Under the pieces are notes generated by a model. It did no database searches. It was not told the origin of the DNA and saw only the letters and a program-made list of their open reading frames with translations. The position numbers and the translations under genes were made by a program. A DNA stretch of 37,463 nucleotides, taken from assembly GCF_006861825.1 (NCBI RefSeq), contig NZ_VDGI01000012.1, forward strand, positions 118,034 through 155,496, in the 5' to 3' direction. Shown one piece after another: positions 17,751-26,042 of the stretch. Source of the stretch: Psychrobacillus vulpis (lineage in GTDB: Bacteria > Bacillota > Bacilli > Bacillales_A > Planococcaceae). Position 1 is the first letter of the stretch. Every line of letters starts with the position of its first letter.

Positions 17751-17785
17751 AAAGAGTGGACCATATGATAACTGGTCCACTCTTT
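17751..17785. terminator. bidirectional terminator
   Basis: AAAGAGTGGACCA pairs perfectly with TGGTCCACTCTTT around a short loop, followed by CTTT on plus and TGTATG on minus. It ends the sigma/DUF4179 operon and also lies just past the stop of the small minus-strand gene at 17788. Confidence 0.85.
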
Positions 17786-17787
17786 CT

Positions 17788-17889
17788 TTATTTCTTCCCC
17801 ATCTTCAATAAAACAAAAACTGCAATAGCAAGTACAAATAATCCAAACAATATAGCAAGTGAAATTGCTGCAAACCCAATTAAACCCAT
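17788..17889 (-). CDS. 33-residue hydrophobic membrane peptide
   Basis: Short frame with an AAGGAG ribosome site about nine bases before ATG. The product starts MGLIGFAAISLAILFG and continues with one long transmembrane helix, ending in a positive tail KMGKK, the layout of a small inner-membrane protein with its C-terminus on the inside. Its stop lies at the base of a terminator shared with the DUF4179 gene. The family is not recognised; it could be an unassigned small membrane protein or, less likely, a type I toxin-like peptide. Confidence 0.6.
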   Translation of the reverse strand: MGLIGFAAISLAILFGLFVLAIAVFVLLKMGKK

Positions 17890-17953
17890 CGTTCAACACT
17901 CCTTCTATACCACTCATTTTAAAGGAGTAAACTTTAGAGTCAATACAATCTAG

Positions 17954-18098
17954 TTATTCTACTTTAGAAAACAAATCATTAAGCGAATCACTCATTGTTG
18001 GGTGTGTAAAAATGGTATCTCGCAAAAATGTGTGTGGTAATTTTGCTTCCACTGCTATTCTCACAGCATTTATAATTTCACTAGACTCTGAACAAAAC
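17954..18098 (-). pseudogene. C-terminal remnant of a pyridine nucleotide-disulfide oxidoreductase
   Basis: On the minus strand about 47 codons read SSEIINAVRIAVEAKLPHTF then LRDTIFTHPTMSDSLNDLFS and a stop. This matches the end of the dimerisation domain of the mercuric-reductase/dihydrolipoamide-dehydrogenase-like family, including the HPT motif with the active-site His. The frame has a stop just upstream and no FAD or NAD domain remains, so this is a decayed gene end. Confidence 0.75.
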
Positions 18099-18125
18099 CT
18101 ATTTTATATCCCCTTAAACGAACTA

Positions 18126-18782
18126 TTACTTTGTGATTAATAGATTCTTTAATTCATCCACATTTTTCACAATCCAAGTAGCGTTAGCATCTTGTAGTTC
18201 TTCCATAGAACCATATCCATAAGTAACTCCTATGGAGTCAATTCCCGTATTATTTGCACCTATAATATCGTGTTTCCGGTCTCCTATCATGATAAAATCT
18301 TCTTTTTCATATTCTTCGTATGTATCTAAAATGTATTGAATAATTTCTGTTTTAGCAGATCTTGTCCCATCAAGATTACTTCCAATGACAAGTTCAAAAT
18401 AATTTTCTATATGAAAATACTCTAGAATTTCCTTTGCAAAAACTGTTGGTTTTGATGTTGCAACAACTAGTTTATATGAAAGTTTCTTTAAAGAATTTAA
18501 TAACAAAGGGATTCCTTCATAAACATCGTTCTCAAACATTCCCTTTTCCTTGAATCTTTGTCGGTAATATTGTATTGCTTTTTTCGTTTGTTCTTTATCG
18601 AAATCATAATACTCTTCGAATGAAACTTGAAGTGGAGGTCCTATGAAGCAATTCAAACTTTCCAAATTTGGCTCAGCCATCCCCATCTTCCCTAGAGCAT
18701 ATTGAACAGATTTCGTTATACCTACTTTGGGGTCTGAAAGTGTTCCGTCTAAATCAAATAATATTACTTTATAGTTACTCAT
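18126..18782 (-). CDS. HAD hydrolase, phosphoglycolate phosphatase-like
   Basis: 218-residue cytoplasmic phosphatase of the HAD superfamily with a helical cap. Motif I is FDLDGTLSD with nucleophile Asp10 and acid Asp12, motif II is VVATSKPT, and motifs III/IV are in FAKEILEYF and MIGDRKHDIIGANNTGI. GGAGGG lies six bases before ATG. It stands alone between the oxidoreductase remnant and the catalase gene. The substrate cannot be told; 2-phosphoglycolate, pyrophosphate or 5'-nucleotides are possible for this group. Confidence 0.85.
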   Translation of the reverse strand: MSNYKVILFDLDGTLSDPKVGITKSVQYALGKMGMAEPNLESLNCFIGPPLQVSFEEYYDFDKEQTKKAIQYYRQRFKEKGMFENDVYEGIPLLLNSLKKLSYKLVVATSKPTVFAKEILEYFHIENYFELVIGSNLDGTRSAKTEIIQYILDTYEEYEKEDFIMIGDRKHDIIGANNTGIDSIGVTYGYGSMEELQDANATWIVKNVDELKNLLITK

Positions 18783-18834
18783 CCTAATCCCTCCAATTTC
18801 TTAAAATTAATTTTACTCTTTTTTAAATGAAAAT

Positions 18835-18858
18835 ACCCCATTACTTAGGTAATGGGGT
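18835..18858 (-). terminator. catalase gene terminator
   Basis: ACCCCATTAC and GTAATGGGGT form a perfect 10-bp stem with a 4-nt loop, followed on minus by ATTTTCATTTAAAA. The U-tract is short, so strength is uncertain. Confidence 0.7.
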
Positions 18859-18865
18859 TCGTAAT

Positions 18866-20461
18866 TTAATATGGTTCTGCTTCATTACTTTTTTCAATTG
18901 CTTCTTTTGGTGCTTGATCTCCACCGCGATTCCCTAGTGGTTTATTGCTTGATCCACCTTTATGGGCATGTGCTAGGCCTTCTTTTAAATGACGGCCGTA
19001 CTCTTTATCTGCTTCTTCCGCTAAAGCAATCATTTTTTCTTGAATTCTTTTATCGCAACTGGAAAGATCGTTTATAAGATTCGAAATGAGCTCGGTTTTT
19101 TCCCATTGTTCAAATTTCCGATACGTTTCTCCAGCTTGTTTTGTATTGTTTTGTCTATCGATGGATTGACGAACTAAATTTCCTTTAATCATAGGTGTAT
19201 ATTCTTTTCCTACTTGCTTTGCTTCTTGTAATCCATCTAGTATAGACGGTTCGTAATTGATATGCGGATTTTGGAAAGGAGCCCGATCCAATTTGTATTG
19301 CATTTGACCACCGCTTTGATTGGTCGCTACTCGCTTTTTCGGAGCATTAATAGGCAACTGTAAATAATTCGAACCTACACGATGACGCTGTGTATCTGAA
19401 TAAGAAAAAGTACGACCTTGCAGCATTTTATCATCCGAGAAATCAAGGCCATCTACGAGCACTCCAGTACCAAATGCAGCTTGCTCCACTTCAGTAAAAT
19501 AATCTTCTGGATTTCTATTTAACACCATTTTTCCAACGGTCATCCATGGGAATTGGTCTTCCGGCCAAAGCTTTGTGTCGTCTAGAGGGTCAAAATCCAG
19601 CTCGGGATGCTCGTCATCACTCATAATTTGAACGAGTAGCTCCCACTCTGGAAAATCACCTTTTTCAATTGCATCATATAAATCTTGAGTCGCATGATTA
19701 AAGTTTTTTGCTTGTATTTCTTCTGCTTCTTTTTGCGTTAAGTTACGAATTCCTTGTTTCGGTTCCCAATGATATTTTACTAGGACTGCTTTGCCTTCAT
19801 TATTCACCCATTTATACGTATTCACTCCTGAACCTTGCATCATTCGATAGTTCGCTGGAATTCCCCACGGAGAATAAACGAACGTGACCATATGAAACGA
19901 TTCAGGCGAGCTTGCACAAAAGTCAAAGAAACGCTCAGCATCCTGAATATTCGTTATAGGATCTGGTTTAAAGGCATGAATCATGTCTGGAAATTTAATC
20001 GCATCTCGAATAAAGAAAATTTTTAAATTGTTCCCCACAAGATCCCAGTTACCATCTTCTGTGTAAAATTTAACCGCAAATCCCCGAGGGTCGCGCAATG
20101 TTTCAGGAGAATGACCGCCATGAATAACTGATGAAAAACGTACAAAAACTGGTGTTTGCTTTCCTTTTTCTTGGAAAAGTTTTGCACGAGTGTACTTCGA
20201 GATGGGTTCATCTCCAGCTTTTCCATATGCTTCGAAATAACCATGCGCACCAGCACCACGAGCATGTACGACACGTTCTGGAACACGTTCTCTGTCAAAA
20301 TGGCTAATTTTTTCGATGAAATCATAGTTTTCAAGCGTTGCAGGTCCGCGATTTCCTACAGTTCTTATGTTTTGATTATTTGTAATCGGATGCCCTTGTC
20401 TATTTGTTAACGTATCCTCATCATCCAAATTTGTCTCATAGTTGGATTTCTCTTTTGTCAC
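18866..20461 (-). CDS. haem catalase, monofunctional
   Basis: 531-residue haem enzyme that splits hydrogen peroxide to water and oxygen. The catalytic His near residue 66 lies in [30 protein letters not shown] carries the distal Asn; the haem-ligand Tyr lies in [15 protein letters not shown]. It is longer than the 480-residue KatA type, with a C-terminal tail rich in Gly/Asn and Glu. The start is GTG at 20461, seven bases after AGGAGG. A perfect 9-7-9 inverted repeat lies just upstream, but no classical Per box was seen. The kat letter cannot be settled from sequence. Confidence 0.95.
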   Translation of the reverse strand: MTKEKSNYETNLDDEDTLTNRQGHPITNNQNIRTVGNRGPATLENYDFIEKISHFDRERVPERVVHARGAGAHGYFEAYGKAGDEPISKYTRAKLFQEKGKQTPVFVRFSSVIHGGHSPETLRDPRGFAVKFYTEDGNWDLVGNNLKIFFIRDAIKFPDMIHAFKPDPITNIQDAERFFDFCASSPESFHMVTFVYSPWGIPANYRMMQGSGVNTYKWVNNEGKAVLVKYHWEPKQGIRNLTQKEAEEIQAKNFNHATQDLYDAIEKGDFPEWELLVQIMSDDEHPELDFDPLDDTKLWPEDQFPWMTVGKMVLNRNPEDYFTEVEQAAFGTGVLVDGLDFSDDKMLQGRTFSYSDTQRHRVGSNYLQLPINAPKKRVATNQSGGQMQYKLDRAPFQNPHINYEPSILDGLQEAKQVGKEYTPMIKGNLVRQSIDRQNNTKQAGETYRKFEQWEKTELISNLINDLSSCDKRIQEKMIALAEEADKEYGRHLKEGLAHAHKGGSSNKPLGNRGGDQAPKEAIEKSNEAEPY

Positions 20462-20480
20462 CTTTCGTCCTCCTAAACCC

Positions 20481-20505
20481 TATATAGATTCTATTCATCT
20501 ATATA
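20481..20505. promoter_or_regulatory. inverted repeat upstream of catalase
   Basis: TATATAGAT and ATCTATATA form a perfect 9-bp inverted repeat around a 7-bp spacer, 20 bp before the catalase start and just upstream of its ribosome site. It may be an operator overlapping the -10 region or a 5' untranslated hairpin. It does not fit the PerR consensus. Confidence 0.5.
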
Positions 20506-20541
20506 CTGTCCAGATAGGAAGACAAATATTCCAACATTAGG

Positions 20542-21132
20542 TTATGCCTGCATTTGAAACGTAAATTGCTCCCACTCACCGACTTGTATTCTCTCTTCTT
20601 TTTCTCGTTTACTACATAGATAAGTTTGTAAGTTTCCTCTATACAAAAGGTTTAACGAAGAAAGTTCCTCGAAATGATGAGGCTGAACTAAACACGGTGA
20701 TACATGTAGCTTAGATGATTGGCATTCATTCATAATCGTTGCGACAAATTGTGAACAGAAGAAAGCATGCTCACGTTCGATTTTTATATTCATCGCTACA
20801 CCAAATAGTCCGATTAAATTATATTTATAGAGCTCTTTTTGCCGTTCAATAAGACGGATTTTATTTCGCATCCGATTGTAATCTTGCAAAGTAACTTGGC
20901 ATTTGTATATCGCACAGGTTGCGCGCTTAAAAAGTCCATTTGTAGGATCTTCTTTAATGAATCCTCCTATAAAAGGATTATTTTTATTTTTCCTTCCGAA
21001 ACTATACATCTCATTCAGTTCGTCATCGAAAGCAATAGATGCATGATTTAATTCTTTTCTCGTATATACACCAATAGCTTTCGAAAATAATGTTCCTGTA
21101 TTACTTAAAATAATATAGATGGTTTTTTCCAT
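20542..21132 (-). CDS. NlpC/P60-like (YiiX-type) putative cysteine hydrolase
   Basis: 196-residue protein resembling the permuted papain-like NlpC/P60 group. His near 30 in ELNHASIAFDD and Cys near 126 in HAFFCSQFVATIM are the likely catalytic pair. No signal peptide or membrane segment is seen, so it appears cytoplasmic. The start at 21132 is preferred because AGGTGA lies 5-6 bases upstream; the longer frame to 21159 is less well supported. The gene stands alone between catalase and tatA. The substrate is unknown; these proteins can cleave amide or acyl bonds. Confidence 0.65.
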   Translation of the reverse strand: MEKTIYIILSNTGTLFSKAIGVYTRKELNHASIAFDDELNEMYSFGRKNKNNPFIGGFIKEDPTNGLFKRATCAIYKCQVTLQDYNRMRNKIRLIERQKELYKYNLIGLFGVAMNIKIEREHAFFCSQFVATIMNECQSSKLHVSPCLVQPHHFEELSSLNLLYRGNLQTYLCSKREKEERIQVGEWEQFTFQMQA

Positions 21133-21337
21133 TTTCTTCACCTCGTCCACAGGTAGCATTTTGCCCCCTTATCTGCTGTTTTAATCATCCCTTATGTACA
21201 ACTTTTTCCAAACGGGCTTGAGAAGGAAAATTAGTAAGGCTTAAGACGTAGAGACCCCCCTCCTAAATACAGGAAAACGCAATTTTCTGCTGAATATGTT
21301 ATATTTGTAGTGAGAAAAAAGAATAGGAGGAAATTTC

Positions 21338-21544
21338 ATGCCAAACATAGGAATTCCGGGTTTAATACTTGTTCTAATAATAGCTTTAGTTATCTTTGGC
21401 CCATCAAAGCTTCCTCAACTAGGTAGAGCTGTTGGACAAACATTAAAAGAATTTAAAACCTCTACACGAGATATCATAAATGATGAAGAAAAAGATGCTA
21501 ACAAACTAGAAGCTAAAGAGACAGAAGTAGAAAAGAAAAACTAA
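21338..21544 (+). CDS. tatA: Sec-independent translocase subunit TatA
   Basis: 68-residue component of the twin-arginine pathway that forms the translocation assembly for folded proteins. It has a short periplasm-facing N-terminus, a transmembrane helix at about 5-20, the hinge [10 protein letters not shown], an amphipathic helix [15 protein letters not shown] and a charged tail. GGAGG lies upstream and a strong terminator follows, so it is transcribed singly. No tatC or tatD is adjacent. TatA rather than TatE is by convention. Confidence 0.93.
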   Translation: MPNIGIPGLILVLIIALVIFGPSKLPQLGRAVGQTLKEFKTSTRDIINDEEKDANKLEAKETEVEKKN

Positions 21545-21549
21545 ACGAT

Positions 21550-21587
21550 AAGCCAGCTATTTCTTATGAAATAGCTGGCTTTTTTTA
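21550..21587 (+). terminator. tatA terminator
   Basis: AAGCCAGCTATTT pairs with AAATAGCTGGCTT around a small loop and is followed by seven T. Confidence 0.9.
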
Positions 21588-21662
21588 GGGATGAAACCAG
21601 AATAAGTTTGATTCGTCCATATCCAAGTAGTTATTATTAAGAAAACAGAGGACAGGCTTATT

Positions 21663-22427
21663 ATGAGAAACTTTCTACAATTTGTGTATTTACAGGCGCT
21701 TTCCTGCATATTTCCAGTTATCATTTTTGCCGCTCTCGCTATATCAAAACTCATTACTATTCCCTATTTACCGCGTTATGATTTTATATTAATTATTTGT
21801 TTAGCGGCTCAAGTATTTATGCTCGTCACCAAACTTGAGTCATGGGATGAGTTCAAAGTTATTTGCCTATTTCACGTGATAGGTCTAGCGCTTGAATTAT
21901 TTAAAGTACATATGGGCTCTTGGACATATCCCGAAGAAGCTTATAGTAAATTTTTTGGAGTGCCTTTATATAGTGGATTCATGTATGCAAGCGTAGCAAG
22001 CTACATTTGTCAAAGTTGGAGACGATTAGATTTACATATTTACAACTGGCCAAAGCCCTTTTTTGCTGTTGGTATAAGCGTATTAATCTATTTGAACTTT
22101 TTTGCTCACCATTTTACTTATGACATTCGCTGGGTTTTAAAAGGCTTACTAGTCATTATTTTTTTCCGAACAATTGTCACGTTTCAACTTAACGAGCAAG
22201 TTTATAAAATGCCAATGATTCTCTCTTTTCTATTGATTGGCTTCTTTATATGGATTGCTGAAAATATCACTACTTTTTTCGGAGCTTGGCAATACCCGAA
22301 CCAGGAAGCTTCCTGGTCGCTCGTTCATATCGGAAAAATAAGTTCATGGTTTTTGCTTGTCATCATTAGCATTATTATCGTGGCTCAATTGAAACGAGTG
22401 AAACATAGTTTGAAGTTAGCCGATTAA
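21663..22427 (+). CDS. DUF817 integral membrane protein (YoaT-like)
   Basis: 254 residues with about eight hydrophobic helices. Family-like stretches are LALELFKVHMGSWTYPE, VPLYSGFMYASVASY and IAENITTFFGAWQYP. These resemble DUF817/YoaT proteins of Bacillus, whose function is not known. The ATG follows a weak upstream AGGACAGG. A terminator lies directly after the stop, then a 21-bp-period tandem array. The pairing of paired Gly-Ser/Trp motifs in two halves suggests internal duplication, but this is a weak impression. Confidence 0.85.
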   Translation: MRNFLQFVYLQALSCIFPVIIFAALAISKLITIPYLPRYDFILIICLAAQVFMLVTKLESWDEFKVICLFHVIGLALELFKVHMGSWTYPEEAYSKFFGVPLYSGFMYASVASYICQSWRRLDLHIYNWPKPFFAVGISVLIYLNFFAHHFTYDIRWVLKGLLVIIFFRTIVTFQLNEQVYKMPMILSFLLIGFFIWIAENITTFFGAWQYPNQEASWSLVHIGKISSWFLLVIISIIIVAQLKRVKHSLKLAD

Positions 22428-22456
22428 AAAGGTTTGCCCACGGGTAAACCTTTTTT
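22426..22456 (+). terminator. DUF817 gene terminator
   Basis: AAAAAGGTTTGCCC and GGGTAAACCTTTTTT form a near-perfect stem with a short AC loop directly after the stop codon. Confidence 0.85.
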
Positions 22457-22469
22457 AGATTCTTTCGGA

Positions 22470-22566
22470 AGATTGAGCGATTTTAGGCGGAGATTGAGCG
22501 ATTGTGTGCCTAGATTGAGCGATTCTGAGAGGAGATTGAGCGATTTTCACCCAAGATTGAGCGATT
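22470..22566. repeat. five-copy tandem array, 21-bp period
   Basis: AGATTGAGCGATT occurs at 22470, 22491, 22512, 22533 and 22554, exactly 21 bp apart. The other 8 bp of each unit differ. It lies between convergent genes. One plus frame reads it as repeated RLSD with variable residues, which follows from the multiple-of-three period and has no ribosome site. Its role is unknown. Confidence 0.9.
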
Positions 22567-23516
22567 CACCATTTCCACTGATAAATTATCGTGTTTTTGG
22601 ATTTTCCACTTCTCTCTAGATTCATTGAATTTAGTAGTCTAGATGCTACATGATAAGAATCTAACTGCAAAAAATATCGACATTGCCGATTATTAATAGT
22701 TTCTCCAATCAAAACAAACCACTCCTTAATTGTCTTTTCATGTGCAAGCTTGTCCAAATGACCACACCGTGGACAACTCCACCCCCCTTTCTGTTTCACC
22801 ATTCCAAAAGATTCACACTTCTCACAGTGTACACCCGTCAGCAAATCTTTCGGAAGTATACCCCAGCGACTACACATTGGATAAGGAAAGTAGTGTTGAT
22901 GGCTTACAGCGATTCTCTTAGCTAATCCATGCAATGCATATACCTCTAAATATACTTTTTCTCGTGGCATATTCCTTAGAAATACGGGGTTTGTTTGAGG
23001 AAGAATAGCAGGATATTTCTTAGGTGGATCTTCTATCAAAATTTTAGAATTCGTCAGCACAATGGCGCCATATATAGGAATGTTCACTCCTCCTATTCGC
23101 AACCACTCGCCGAGCAAGTATATATTCCGCTCAATCTGTGTCTCTGGACTCTCGAACATCTCCACTTTCCCTTCATCATTTTCTCTCATTAATAGTGGAG
23201 GATTCTGCTGGAAACTCAACTTCCCGGCAATGTTCTTACTCTCTAAAATCACTGCAAAATACTGAGTCAAAAACAACGTATCAATTTGAAAATTTCCATA
23301 TGAGTTCAGGCTAACATCATGGAGCACAACATGTTCAAATGGAAATGAATACTTCCGAAACACACTTTCTACTAGCACTTCACCATAAATACCCGCCTTG
23401 GCCATATGCATCTTCGAATGTATTAATTCCTTCATCTCATGCATCTGTGGCAAACGCTTATCTAACAACTGCAGTCCAATTAAACTAAATTCATTTGAAC
23501 GCGATTTTACTAACAA
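22566..23516 (-). CDS. NERD nuclease-related domain protein with zinc ribbon
   Basis: 316 residues. The N-terminal half is NERD-like: GIYGEVLVESVFRKY, then NFQIDTLFLTQYFAVILESKN, whose Asp, Glu and Lys match the restriction-like nuclease core. The C-terminal half has a Cys4 ribbon, CEKCESF and SCPRCGH, near 230-250. The start is a TTG at 23516 after GGGGGTGG. NERD proteins are linked to DNA processing or nucleic-acid handling, but biochemical proof for this type is sparse. It is convergent to the DUF817 gene and alone on its strand here. A nuclease role is inferred. Confidence 0.8.
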   Translation of the reverse strand: MLVKSRSNEFSLIGLQLLDKRLPQMHEMKELIHSKMHMAKAGIYGEVLVESVFRKYSFPFEHVVLHDVSLNSYGNFQIDTLFLTQYFAVILESKNIAGKLSFQQNPPLLMRENDEGKVEMFESPETQIERNIYLLGEWLRIGGVNIPIYGAIVLTNSKILIEDPPKKYPAILPQTNPVFLRNMPREKVYLEVYALHGLAKRIAVSHQHYFPYPMCSRWGILPKDLLTGVHCEKCESFGMVKQKGGWSCPRCGHLDKLAHEKTIKEWFVLIGETINNRQCRYFLQLDSYHVASRLLNSMNLERSGKSKNTIIYQWKW

Positions 23517-23654
23517 TAAACCACCCCCAACCGCATCTTAACATACACTCTAAAATTGTAAATTTCACTAAAACACCAACAATTTCATTTTGCCAATTAA
23601 AAAAGGACCAAAATTAAATTTTGGTCCAAACATGAATATTTTCTATTAGAAAAT

Positions 23655-25049
23655 TTATTTAGCTATATTCTCACCAATTAACTCTGCTGTTTCTTTACCA
23701 TTTTTAATACAAGCGCCTATGCCAACACCGAAGTAAGAACATCCTGCAAGCACTACATTAGGAAGTTGAGCAGTCATTTTCTGTTGTAAAGATTTAACCG
23801 CTTGACCATGCTCCATATGATAGTTTGGCATTAGATCATTCCATTTGGTCACTTCTACGACATAAGGCTTGCCATTAAGCTTCAAGCTCTTTTCGATATC
23901 TTGAAGAGCGACTTGAACAAGTTCTTCCTCTCTCATATGTTTCATATCGACATACGCCGGATTTGAGCTTTTATAGAACATTCGAACGAGCAAATGGCTG
24001 TTTTCTGATGTATGCTTCCATTTACGGCTTGTCCACGTGCATGCATTACAATTCACATCACTATTCTCTGAAACAATAAAACCTGTACCTTCAGCTGGAA
24101 GCTGATTATCTGGGATATCGAAACCAAGATAAATGCTTATTAGAGAAGAGTTTTTCAGCTTGTTAAAATCGACATCTAATTCTGCATTTTGTAAAAGTGT
24201 TTGTGCTACATCATGTGGAGTCGTTAACACAACGTAGTCTGCTTCGATTGACTCGTAATTAGAAAAGAAGACTTCATATTTATCCTCTTTTTTCGCTACT
24301 TTCGTTGTATGTACACCTTTTAAAATGGTAGAATCGTTAAGCTCTTGTTCCAAACGATCGATCAAAGTTGAAAGACCATTTTGGAAGGAGATAAATTTTT
24401 TATTTGCTGCAGCTTGGAACTGCTCTTTATTTGCACCCAAACCTTTTATGATACTACCGTATTCATCTTTATAATCTACCAAATAAGGTAAAGTAGAAGC
24501 CATGGTTAGCTTGTCCAGGTCCCCTGAATATACGCCTGACAACACAGGAGCAATTTGTTTTTCAACTAATTCTTTTCCTAAGAAATGCTCTAAAAACGAT
24601 CCAATTGAGCTTTCTTTCGTAAAACTCACATTTTTTAACTCAAAGTCTTTTAATGCTTCCTCTTTACCCTCATCCGATATTAATGTGCTACTTTCTAAAG
24701 ACTCTTCGCTTGTAGGTATACCAAAAACCGTATCCTCTGGAATAGCGTGTAGCTCGTTATTTGTGTAAATATATGAAATACCTGTCGCATTATAAACAAG
24801 TTCGTCTTGTAAATTTAACTCTTCTACTAAAGGTATAACTCCTTCATTTCGAGCAACAATCGAGTCTGCTCCCGTTTCCATAATAAAATCTTTATGCTTC
24901 ACCGAGTGGATCTTTCCTCCTAAGTGATCATTAGATTCAACTAGAACCAATTCTACGTTTAATGCTTTTTCTAATTTTATTTTTTGTAAATAATGCATTG
25001 TAGAGAGACCTGTAATTCCTCCGCCTATTACAACTACCTTTTTCAACAT
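23655..25049 (-). CDS. hemY: protoporphyrinogen/coproporphyrinogen oxidase (HemY-type)
   Basis: 464-residue FAD enzyme of haem synthesis; in Firmicutes it oxidises coproporphyrinogen III to coproporphyrin III, so cgoX is the alternative name. The FAD loop is VVIGGGITGLSTMHYLQ. ETGADSIVARNEG, YSGDLDKLTMASTLPYL and the C-terminal VVLAGCSYFGVGIGACIKNG fit the family. Cys-rich NCNACTWTSRKW is also typical. The start at 25049 has AGGAG five bases upstream; an upstream GTG at 25055 is less good. No other hem genes are adjacent. Confidence 0.94.
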   Translation of the reverse strand: MLKKVVVIGGGITGLSTMHYLQKIKLEKALNVELVLVESNDHLGGKIHSVKHKDFIMETGADSIVARNEGVIPLVEELNLQDELVYNATGISYIYTNNELHAIPEDTVFGIPTSEESLESSTLISDEGKEEALKDFELKNVSFTKESSIGSFLEHFLGKELVEKQIAPVLSGVYSGDLDKLTMASTLPYLVDYKDEYGSIIKGLGANKEQFQAAANKKFISFQNGLSTLIDRLEQELNDSTILKGVHTTKVAKKEDKYEVFFSNYESIEADYVVLTTPHDVAQTLLQNAELDVDFNKLKNSSLISIYLGFDIPDNQLPAEGTGFIVSENSDVNCNACTWTSRKWKHTSENSHLLVRMFYKSSNPAYVDMKHMREEELVQVALQDIEKSLKLNGKPYVVEVTKWNDLMPNYHMEHGQAVKSLQQKMTAQLPNVVLAGCSYFGVGIGACIKNGKETAELIGENIAK

Positions 25050-25227
25050 GCTCACTCCTTGTCATTCATCCAGAATTACTCACTATCCCTAGTATAAGCG
25101 GTTTTAAAAATATCTGGTATGACTTACCTCACTATTCTTCCTCTGTTCCATTAAAAATACTCTATAGTTTTCAGTTTCGTCAAATTTACATTTTAGTTGT
25201 ATATTAATAAGAAAAGGAGAATCAAAA

Positions 25228-26016
25228 ATGGAAGCAGTAGTTCTAGATTTAGATGGTACTTTACTAGATTCGAATAAAGAAATTAGTAAACGGAATATTG
25301 ATTCGATCATAAAACTAAAAAGGTCCGGAATCCCAATAATCATCGCTACAGCCCGTCCTCCTAGGTCAGTTAAATTTCTACTACCCGAAGAAATTCAATC
25401 GTCATCAGTTATGATTTACTATAACGGAGCAATGATTGTTAGTGAGGAATTAAAAATAAACGAACATTTTTCGATAGATTCAAATGTATGTTCCGATATA
25501 ATCGATTACTTAACTGAAGCTGAACCAAATCATTGGTTATCTATAGAAGTAGAAGACAAATGGTACAGTTACAAAGACATTGACTACACTGCATTTATGA
25601 AAATTACAAATAACCCTGAAAAACTCGAGTTAGAGAAACTAAAACAGTTGCAACCTACAAAAATTTTAGTTTCGAATATAAGTCTGATTCAACCGTTTAT
25701 TGAAAAGTATAATGATAAAGCAAACATCATCATTACCGATTCAAATAAATTAATCCAAATAATGCAATTAAATATCTCGAAAGAATATGCAGTTTCTTTC
25801 GTGTCAGATAAACTCAACATATCTCCTGAGAAGATAGTTGTATTTGGGGATGATTTTAATGACTTAGGATTATTTAAGCTTTGTGGTTATCCAGTAGCCA
25901 TGGGAAATGCAATAGAAGAATTAAAGGAATTGGCTAAAGAAGTTACAGATACAAATGATAACGACGGGGTAGCAAAAACTTTGGAAACTCTCTTCAAGTT
26001 AGGACAAAAAAAGTAG
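25228..26016 (+). CDS. Cof-type HAD-IIB phosphatase
   Basis: 262-residue HAD-superfamily hydrolase of the Cof/YidA class. Motif I is VLDLDGTLLDS with nucleophile Asp7 and acid Asp9; IIATARPP is motif II; the alpha-beta cap spans about 85-185; GDDFNDLGLFKLCGYPVAMGNA carries motifs III/IV. The ribosome site AAAGGAG lies upstream. These enzymes usually dephosphorylate sugar phosphates or flavin/pyridoxal phosphates; the substrate here is not evident. It is convergent to the kyn operon and shares a terminator with it. Confidence 0.9.
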   Translation: MEAVVLDLDGTLLDSNKEISKRNIDSIIKLKRSGIPIIIATARPPRSVKFLLPEEIQSSSVMIYYNGAMIVSEELKINEHFSIDSNVCSDIIDYLTEAEPNHWLSIEVEDKWYSYKDIDYTAFMKITNNPEKLELEKLKQLQPTKILVSNISLIQPFIEKYNDKANIIITDSNKLIQIMQLNISKEYAVSFVSDKLNISPEKIVVFGDDFNDLGLFKLCGYPVAMGNAIEELKELAKEVTDTNDNDGVAKTLETLFKLGQKK

Positions 26017-26042
26017 ATAAAGCAAGTTCTGCTTTATCTACT
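26012..26042. terminator. bidirectional terminator between HAD and kyn operon
   Basis: AGTAGATAAAGCA pairs with TGCTTTATCTACT around AGTTC. It overlaps the stop codons of the convergent genes. On the minus side it is followed by seven T, so it is a good end for the kyn operon. Confidence 0.85.

Noticed and set aside
20462-20541. PerR box before catalase
   Set aside because: No TTATAAT-type 7-1-7 palindrome is present; the repeat there has a 7-bp spacer and another sequence.
22470-22566. Possible CRISPR array
   Set aside because: Repeats of 13 bp with 8-bp gaps are far too short for repeat-spacer units, and no cas genes are present.
22434-22619. 61-residue frame with RLSD repeats
   Set aside because: The amino-acid repeat follows from the 21-bp DNA period. 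It starts inside the terminator of the preceding gene and has no ribosome site; it also overlaps the end of the NERD gene.
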